From Orobanche coerulescens (lineage: Eukaryota; Streptophyta; Magnoliopsida; Lamiales; Orobanchaceae): a stretch of DNA of 64,000 bases. The stretch lies in NCBI GenBank assembly GCA_033398695.1, contig CM065801.1, forward strand, positions 106,261,170-106,325,169, read 5' to 3'. Positions 57,362 through 64,000 of this stretch are shown in pieces. Numbering within the stretch: position 1 is the stretch's first letter; the number at the start of each line of letters is the position of its first letter. The notes beneath the pieces are model-generated. The model made no database searches. It was not told the DNA's origin and was given only the letters and a program-made list of their open reading frames with translations. Made by a program: the position numbers and the translations under genes.

Positions 57362-58404
57362 TGTTGGAACATTTTGTTCCATACATAAATTAAAAGTGTT
57401 TTGATGATTAATGTTGATAAGCAAAACAAAACAACGAAGAGACGAAGCAAGCATCGAAGCAAAACGAAGTGCAAAAAGCTGGAAAAACACAAAGCTAACG
57501 TACGTAATATGTGATCATTAACGTACGTAATGGAAGCAGCTTAACGTACGTAATGGATGAGAGATAACGTACGTAAAGGAGTTCAAACAAGTGAACGTTG
57601 GAGGAGTCAAAGTCAGCAAAGCATACAACGGATATATGACGTCAGCAGTGACGTAATGTTAACGTACGTAACGATGTCATTACTAACGTACGTAACCAAA
57701 GAAACGAAAACTCACTGGACTGAAACTGGACTAGGCTAACGTACGTAACCTGGGGAGGTTAACGTACGTAATGAAGCTTACGTACGTAATATGAATGTGA
57801 TAGCGTACGTAATGCAGTGTGCAGCAGCTAACGGCTAGTTTGAAGATGGAGCCTATAAATACCATCCCTATGGTATTGTTTAAAAACAACAACCTTGAGC
57901 AAATTGTCTATTCTTGTGATATTATTACACACATTCTTGTTGTTGATATTGAGCTTAATTGTAAGTGTTTGAGTGAGAATTCACGAAAACATACACGAGT
58001 GGTAAAAGAAAAGATACGATTGGATTCGGTGTTATTAGGATCAAGGATCCGGCATTATTAGAATCGCAATCGATATCTAAGTGAGGTTTATCTAGTACCC
58101 ATAGAAAGCTAGAGCGGTTGATTCCTTGTCCGATAGAAAAGGAAAACGGTTTAACTTGGACCGACGCAAAGACAAGTACGAGTGGTTTATCACGGACCAA
58201 TAGAAGACATGATTGTAACGGTTATACCTCGACCGATAGAAGAGAGGCGTAGAGGTTTTTATCTTGATCCTATAGAAAAAGATACCGAGAGAGGGCGTAG
58301 GCTCGATTATAGCCGAACCTCTATATATCCTCGTGTCCTTTATTTTCCGCACCTTTTATTTACGCTTCCGCAAACGGCGCAAATATCCGAATCGGTACCC
58401 AACA
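57362..58404 (+). repeat. SIRE-like copia 5' LTR
   Basis: TGTTGGAACATTTTG...GGTACCCAACA, 1043 bp. TATA-like CCTATAAATACC at about 57852-57863. Confidence 0.95.
57495..57815 (+). promoter_or_regulatory. U3 palindrome array in a copia LTR
   Basis: TAACGTACGTAA sites at about 57501, 57524, 57547, 57570 (23-23-23) | 57665, 57689 | 57742, 57765, 57783, 57806 (23-18-23). The same motif and spacing occur in the gypsy LTRs although this is a Ty1/copia element. The TATA-like sequence follows about 48 bp later. The 3' LTR repeats the array at about 60600-60922. Confidence 0.78.
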
Positions 58405-58406
58405 AT

Positions 58407-58418
58407 TGGTATCGGAGC
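58407..58418 (+). other. SIRE-like copia primer-binding site
   Basis: TGGTATCGGAGC, two bases after the 5' LTR; initiator tRNA-Met type. Confidence 0.8.
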
Positions 58419-58461
58419 AGCACTCCAATACGCGGCTTAACATCCGAGGAGAAGATCCAAA

Positions 58462-59996
58462 ATGGCTTTTCAAATGGCTCCCGTCGAAGGCCTTGCTCTC
58501 AACCGACCACCATTCTTTGATGGCTCAAATTATTTGACGTGGAAGAAGAAGATGTCGATATTCATCCGAGCATACGACATCGAAATTTGGAAGATTTATT
58601 GCCTTGGCCCGAAAGTTCCAATCAAATCCGACGGTACGCTCAAATCTTTCGAAGAATACGACGATGCCGATTGGAAAAATGACCATCTAAATTGTAAGGC
58701 TACTCAACTCTTATTTTGTGCCTTAAATCCGGAAGAGGTCAATCGAATCTCATCGTGTGAGAGTGCGAAAGAAATATGGAAAATTCTAGAAATCACACAC
58801 GAAGGGACGACTCAAGTCAAGGAGACGAAGATAAATATGCTTCTCCATGACTACGAGTTATTCATGATGAAGGGTGACGAGTCCATCACCAATATGCTCG
58901 ACCGATTCTCGGTCATCACCAATGGACTAGCTTCGTTTGGCAAACCATTATCTAGTAGTGAAAAAGTTAAGAAAATTTTACGATCACTACCTAGCGAATG
59001 GGACGGAACCGTGACCGCGATTATGGAATCTAAAGACCTCAACACGCTCGATTTTAGTGCCCTTGTTGGTTCACTAATCAATTATGAGATTGTTTTAAAA
59101 TCACGAAGTGTCAAGCCGAAGCCGAAGGAACGATCGTTAGCCATGAAGGCTAAGATGTCGAGGAAGAAAGAAGAAATTCCGGTGGAGGAAAGCGACGAAG
59201 AATCGGCATATTATGCCAAAAACATTAATAAGTTTCAAACCTTATTAAACCGGAGGAAGAAGGATATCTCGGGCGAATCTAAGAAATTCGACAACTCTTG
59301 TCGATTATGTGGAAAACCAGGCCACTTCGCTAAGCATTGTCGTGTCAAACCCAAGAAGGAGGTTCTCGTGGCTACTTGGAGCGATGAAGATGAAGACGAT
59401 GATTTCATCAATCAAAATAATCTCGCTCTCATGGCCCGGAGTTCGTTCGACGACAGCGACGTCGAAAGCCAGGTAAGTACATCCTCCCGTGATGAACTTT
59501 TTGATGCATTTGAATTATTGCATACGGATTTTCAAAATGCATTATCGGAAATCAAATCCCTTAAGTCTAAAATTAAATCTTTGGAAATTGAAAATTCCAA
59601 AATTATCAAGAAGGAAAATTTGTTGAAATCGATCATTCAAAGTGTATTGAAAATGAAAATATTTTGAAGGATGATCTCGCCAAAATTCAAACCGAGCTTA
59701 AATCTTTGACAAAGAAATTCTCGTGCGGAAACGAGAAATTTGAACAAATGCTTGGTGTTCAAAAATTTACTTTGAATAAAGAGGGGTTAGGATTCAAACC
59801 ACGTTCGAAAAACGAATCCGTTAATTTTAAAATACCCCATTGCGAAAAGTGTTTGAAAATCGGGCATCATATTTCAAGTTGCAAACGCCCGGCGATAAAA
59901 ATTAAGAAAATTTGGGTTCCTAAAGGAACAATCGTTTCAAATATCGTCTACGTTTCTAAACAAAAACCAACTATAGGTTGGATCCCCAAAAATTGA
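58462..59996 (+). CDS. SIRE-like gag (one -1 frameshift near 59640)
   Basis: Structural protein that packages element RNA. The ATG at 58462 starts MAFQMAPVEGLALNRPPFFD. The UBN2 gag domain spans roughly residues 15-210 (GSNYLTWKKKMSIFIRAYD; INMLLHDYELFMMKGDESIT; LRSLPSEWDGTVTAIMESKD). A zinc knuckle CRLCGKPGHFAKHC lies at residues 280-293. An acidic stretch and a predicted coiled coil (LKSKIKSLEIENSKIIKKEN) follow. The first frame stops at 59667. The next segment is in the -1 frame (ENENILKDDLAKIQTELKSL) to 59996 and holds a second knuckle CEKCLKIGHHISSC and a C terminus PTIGWIPKN. A 1-bp deletion explains the shift; programmed frameshifting is a less likely alternative. Confidence 0.9.
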
Positions 59997-60454
59997 TTTT
60001 TGTATTTTACTCAGGGGGAGTATTTTTTTTAAGGGGAAATAATATTTTCAGGGGGAGTTTTTACCCTTTATGCATTTTTTTTTATCATAAATTGATATCG
60101 TGCATATTCTACATTTTGGTATCACATATTTCAATTGCTATTTTGATGAAAACAAAAAGGGGGAGAGAAAGGAGGAAAATAAGAAAAATGGGATTTACCC
60201 TAAAAGGGGGAGAAACGAAGGAGTTGAAAAATGAAAAGGAGAAGTCGAGAAAATGACAGAAAAAGAAAAATGCGGAGACGTCGAAAAGACGATGAAAATT
60301 TAAAAATGGGGAAAAGAAAAGAAGGAGTCGAGAAAGAAATGGGAGAAGATTCTAACAAAACGGACAAAGTCGAAAACTTTGGTCTGTAAAGATATACATA
60401 TATTTGTATTTTTGCAGGAAAATCCCATTGTCGGAGTGTTGTTTTGTAATCATC
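59997..60454 (+). other. Non-coding 3' part of the gag-only copia
   Basis: About 460 bp, purine-rich, with repeated GGGGGAG tracts (60011, 60049, 60158, 60205) and no pol homology. Deletion of pol between gag and the PPT would produce this layout. Confidence 0.65.
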
Positions 60455-60467
60455 AAAAAGGGGGAGA
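60455..60467 (+). other. SIRE-like copia polypurine tract
   Basis: AAAAAGGGGGAGA ending one base before the 3' LTR TG at 60469. Confidence 0.88.
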
Positions 60468-60468
60468 T

Positions 60469-61511
60469 TGTTGGAACATTTTGTTCCATACATAAATTAA
60501 AAGTGTTTTGATGATTAATGTTGATAAGCAAAACAAAACAACGAAGAGACGAAGCAAGCATCGAAGGAAAACGAAGTGCAAAAAGCTGGAAAAACACAAA
60601 GCTAACGTACGTAATATGTGATCATTAACGTACGTAATGGAAGCAGCTTAACGTACGTAATGGATGAGAGATAACGTACGTAAAGGAGTTCAAACAAGTG
60701 AACGTTGGAGGAGTCAAAGTCAGCAAAGCATACAACGGATATATGACGTCAGCAGTGACGTAATGTTAACGTACGTAACGATGTCATTACTAACGTACGT
60801 AACCAAAGAAACGAAAACTCACTGGACTGAAACTGGACTAGGCTAACGTACGTAACCTGGGGAGGTTAACGTACGTAATGAAGCTTACGTACGTAATATG
60901 AATGTGATAGCGTACGTAATGCAGTGTGCAGCAGCTAACGGCTAGTTTGAAGATGGAGCCTATAAATACCATCCCTATGGTATTGTTTAAAAACAACAAC
61001 CTTGAGCAAATTGTCTATTCTTGTGATATTATTACACACATTCTTGTTGTTGATATTGAGCTTAATTGTAAGTGTTTGAGTGAGAATTCACGAAAACATA
61101 CACGAGTGGTAAAAGAAAAGATACGATTGGATTCGGTGTTATTAGGATCAAGGATCCGGCATTATTAGAATCGCAATCGATATCAAAGTGAGGTTTATCT
61201 AGTACCCATAGAAAGCTAGAGCGGTTGATTCCTTGTCCGATAGAAAAGGAAAACGGTTTAACTTGGACCGACGCAAAGACAAGTACGAGTGGTTTATCAC
61301 GGACCAATAGAAGACGTGATTGTAACGGTTATACCTCGACCGATAGAAGAGAGGCGTAGAGGTTTTTATCTTGATCCTATAGAAAAAGATACCGAGAGAG
61401 GACGTAGGCTCGATTATATCCGAACCTCTATATATCCTCGTGTCCTTTATTTTCCGCACCTTTTATTTACGCTTCCGCAAACGGCGCAAATATCCGAATC
61501 GGTACCCAACA
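60469..61511 (+). repeat. SIRE-like copia 3' LTR
   Basis: 1043 bp, near-identical to the 5' LTR, ending at 61511 with TSD atttg next. The palindrome array is at about 60600-60922. Confidence 0.95.
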
Positions 61512-61516
61512 ATTTG

Positions 61517-62827
61517 AAGCTTTGTAACTCCGAGCTATCATCTTCTTCGAGTTTTTGGAGTATATTATCAACCTCTAATCGTGTTCTTCATCATCATTCA
61601 AGGTAAACTCCTAAAAACCTTGTTTTGGGTAAATTGAAGGGGTTTTCATGTTTTGTCCGATTCGTTCCGTATGTTAGATTAACTCATGATGTACATGATT
61701 AATCTCGTCGGTTTTGTTGGTTTCCCTACGGATTCATGGTATATTTTGTAGTAAGTTTGTAATCGAGAGGGTTTGGTTGTGGTCCGCCCTCGTCGTTGTT
61801 CCTATGCGAGTATACATGAATCGTAGGCGGGTTTTCGGGTGTATTCCAATTCCGTATTCATTTAGGATTGGTTGTGATTGTGTTCTTCGTATCGCTAGGT
61901 TCGTGACTATCGGCTCCTATCGGTCACCGGTGTTTTTCCTTCCGTTCGTTGCGTCGCTTATTATTCAAGGCAAGTAATTCTTGGAAACCTTTATGCTTAA
62001 CGTGAAATGGTAATGTATATTGTGTGTGCTTTACTTACCTCGGGAGGGTCCGACGGGGCCTCGAGGGAATCTATGGCTTCGTCCTGGATTCATGAGTTTG
62101 ATTCGCTAGCCAGCTCGGGAGGGTCCTTAGAGGCCTCGAGTGGGATTCGTGGCTTCGTCCCGGTCCTAGGGGACGTGTGGTGCTTGGTTTGTTTTATGAA
62201 TGTGGCCAGCTCGGGAGGGTCCTTAGAGGCCTCGAGTGAGATTCGTGGCTTCGTCCCGGTCCTAGGCAAATTAATTGTGACTGTTTGTTTTCGGAAAAGA
62301 CATGTCTAGTTTTGGTTTTTGAAATGATATTGGTGCATGTACTATGAAACGTGTAAGCGATTGGTTTGCCTTGAATACTTGTACTAGCGTAATTGCTAAC
62401 CCCTTTGGGGACCCGTTTTGGGGAAATTCTTGTTATGGATTTCAGGTTATGATTATCCGGACGAGCGAGCACAGGGACAGTACGAGGATGTTGGCCAGGG
62501 TCGTTGACATGTGCATTTGGGTCTTCTTATGTCTCTTTTCTATTTCGATATGGTTGTTGTCCACTTTCGAAACTTATAAATGGTACTCGCGAGTACTTAG
62601 GCTTTTCATTTCAAACTCCGTATTGTATTACTCTAATATTGTTACACTGTCGGTTGATACTTATTCGCCGGTTGCTCCGGGTGTATCTTTTATGTAATAT
62701 CATTTAAATGTGTGTCCACGCTAACCGAGGTGGTTAGTCGAGTAGAGTTTCCTTGTTTGTAGCCTGGTGGGTCCCAGGTAGGGGTCCACGGCGCTGTAAT
62801 ATACTCCGAATATCTCGGGGTGTTACA
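61517..62827 (+). repeat. gypsy-C 5' LTR, second segment
   Basis: Resumes after the copia insertion. Contains donor-like TTCAAG/GTAAAC at 61597-61606, GC-type donor TTCAAG/GCAAGTAA at about 61967, a three-copy tandem repeat (62039-62275), and ends TCGGGGTGTTACA. Confidence 0.9.
62039..62275 (+). repeat. Three-copy repeat in gypsy-C U5
   Basis: CTCGGGAGGGTCC...GGCCTCGAG copies start at 62039, 62114 and 62210. The two last copies share TTCGTCCCGGTCCTAGG. A related two-copy version is in the gypsy-A LTR. Confidence 0.85.
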
Positions 62828-62831
62828 GAAA

Positions 62832-62843
62832 TGGTATCGGAGC
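62832..62843 (+). other. gypsy-C primer-binding site
   Basis: TGGTATCGGAGC, initiator tRNA-Met type, shortly after the LTR. Confidence 0.8.
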
Positions 62844-63063
62844 TCTAGGTTTATGGATACCTAGGCTTGTTGGTTATTTGGGTCTAGTCGTGTTTTGTTT
62901 TGCACATTGTCACACCGCTGCCAAGATCCCAAACTTCCAAAGTGCTCGTAAGTTTTCTTATTCGGCTCTTTTGTTTCTTGCATTGTATTTCCGCTCTTGA
63001 ATCGTAGTTTCTTTTCCTCCCTTACTCATCATCAATATACTTCTGTTATCTCTTAACATCAGT
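62844..63063 (+). other. gypsy-C leader
   Basis: Short pyrimidine-rich leader that ends TCTCTTAACATCAG followed by T and the gag ATG, again acceptor-like. Confidence 0.6.
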
Positions 63064-64000
63064 ATGGATGCCGGAGGAAACCGTGGTCGTGGTCGTGGAC
63101 GCGGCCGAGGACGTGGGGCAGCCGGTGGGGCGGCCACGTCGCATTCTTCGGGAGCCGGCAGTACCGGCGACCGCCACAGTCATGCTTCTTCTCAGGAGCG
63201 CGCCGATCTTGGTATTGCGGCTGTTATGCAGCAAATGGTTAACCAGATGGCGGCTATAGCTCAGGTGGTCCAGAACCCCGATCAGGCCCATGCTAATCGG
63301 GGCAGAGCGGATCGCTGGCTTCAGGATGTCATCAAGATGCATCCTCCTCAGTTTTCGGGAGCTTCGGACCCGATCGGCTGGGAAGGGTAGATCAAGGAGA
63401 TATCCAAGGTCTTCACTGCTACCAACTGCCCCGAGGATCGTAAGGTCCCTATTGCTCAATACTTTCTCACGGGAGATGCTACGGATTGGTGGGAGGCCGT
63501 TGGTCCCAATGATCATGTTGCTTCATGGGCAGAATTTCACGAATTGATGGAGACCGAATATTGTCCGTGGCCGGTCAGACAGGCTCGAGTGCATGCTTTC
63601 TACGATGCTCAACCACGGGATATTCCCGTATCCCAAGCTATTGCCGATTTTAACAAGGAGTTGGGTTATGTGAAGACCCAAGTTGTCGAAGAGAGCGACA
63701 AAATTTTCCATTTTTCCAGGAGGATGAAACTGTCCATTCGGGACTATATGTCTGGGCTCGTCTGTACTACCTTGAAGGATTATCAGAGTCGAGCTCTTGC
63801 TTATGATATGTCGGTGACGTCTATCGATTTGGCTCGTGAGAGCAAGAAGCAGAAGTCGGTCGGAAATTTTTCTGGTCCCAAGAGTGGAGGCCAGCACAAA
63901 TCTCAGGCTGCAAATATTTCTACGGGCGGTTCGGCTCGTTTCTCTGGGAGCTTTCGGAGTGCCGCCGGAACCGTCGTCCGGAACCCCAGATGCTTTAACT
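63064..64000 (+). pseudogene. gypsy-C gag, one premature stop, runs off the window
   Basis: The ATG at 63064 begins MDAGGNRGRGRGRGRG (RG-rich, nucleic-acid-binding-like), then MQQMVNQMAAIAQVVQNPD, RWLQDVIKMHPPQFSGASDP and IGWEG followed by TAG at 63388-63390 (gypsy-A has TGG, Trp, here). The same frame then continues to the window end without further stops: AQYFLTGDATDWWEAVGPND, METEYCPWPVRQARVHAFYD, MKLSIRDYMSGLVCTTLKDY, then a basic, Gly/Ser-rich C-terminal part. The single Trp-to-stop change is a G-to-A transition. The knuckles would lie to the right of the window. Confidence 0.88.

Larger units (their letters stand above)
57362..61511 (+). mobile_element. SIRE-like copia element, gag-only, young
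   Basis: 4150 bp, LTRs 1043 bp each, perfect TSD atttg. The internal region carries PBS, a long gag frame and PPT but no protease, integrase, RT or RNase H. The two LTRs differ at only about five positions that I could see, so the insertion is recent. It probably depends on a related autonomous element. Confidence 0.93.
56516..64000 (+). mobile_element. gypsy-C LTR retrotransposon, 5' part
   Basis: 5' LTR (56516-57361 plus 61517-62827), PBS and start of gag; the rest is beyond the window. Inserted in the gypsy-F LTR; the left flank is ccgac. The LTR is split by a SIRE-like copia element (57362-61511). Related to gypsy-A in LTR layout and gag. Confidence 0.9.

Noticed and set aside
62007..62697. 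ORFs of 100-117 codons in gypsy-C U5
   Set aside because: They cover the three-copy LTR repeat and show no domain; equivalent gypsy-A sequence is not open.
1..64000. tRNA or rRNA genes and viral (pararetrovirus) insertions
   Set aside because: No cloverleaf or rRNA signature was recognised; the TGGTATC motifs are primer-binding sites next to LTRs, and all RT domains belong to copia or gypsy elements with LTRs.

Overview
This window is nuclear DNA of a flowering plant, probably a eudicot. It is a retrotransposon-dominated island around one intact host gene, a four-EF-hand calmodulin-like protein (53521-53985, +). The evidence for a plant is Ty3/gypsy chromodomain elements and Ty1/copia elements primed by initiator tRNA-Met, a CACTA transposon end carrying a Ulp1-like gene, and the CML7-type calcium sensor. 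No rRNA, tRNA or prokaryotic features were seen. Names such as 'gypsy-A' are local labels used only here.

Layout. 1-4071: minus-strand gypsy-E (gag fragment, primer-binding site (PBS), 5' LTR), cut off by the window edge. 4072-8398: right part of a CACTA-like element with a decayed Ulp1-like protease gene whose 2.4-kb intron is a TG-rich tandem array. 8399-9912: minus-strand LTR of an unrelated copia-type element. 9913-13047 plus 51037-52897: minus-strand copia-B remnant (IN, protease, gag, long leader, 5' LTR with a MITE). Copia-B is split at about gag codon 11 by gypsy-A (13048-51036, TSD gaact). Gypsy-A is in turn split inside its 3' LTR by copia-A (20153-49137). Copia-A is split twice: by the non-coding gypsy-B (24023-33765, TSD gtgca) and by gypsy-D (35517-46381, minus, TSD tatat). 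52898-54452: host gene and flanks. 54453-54660: probable solo LTR. About 55340-56515: part of a gypsy-F LTR. 56516-64000: gypsy-C 5' LTR and gag start; its LTR is split by a gag-only SIRE-like copia (57362-61511, TSD atttg).

Most coding regions are decayed by stops and frameshifts. The best preserved are the gypsy-D integrase ORF, the copia-A integrase ORF, the SIRE-like gag and the host gene. The target-site duplications, and reading frames that join exactly when inserts are removed, fix the insertion order: copia-B first, then gypsy-A, then copia-A, then gypsy-B and gypsy-D.

Two unexplained cis-architectures recur across families. (1) Six gypsy LTR families and the SIRE-like copia LTR carry a U3 array of about 8-18 short palindromes (variants of TTACGTACGTAA and TTAGCGYRCGCTAA). 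Centre-to-centre spacing is mostly 23 bp, often in quartets spaced 23-18-23 or 23-23-23, and in the gypsy LTRs the array ends about 20-23 bp before the TATA box. (2) Several elements have a splice-acceptor-like CAG or TAG immediately before the gag ATG. The gypsy LTRs also have a splice-donor-like GTAAAT/GTATGT about 177-215 nt after the TATA box, which suggests a leader intron spanning U5 and the PBS. All motif and spacing calls were made by eye and need computational confirmation.
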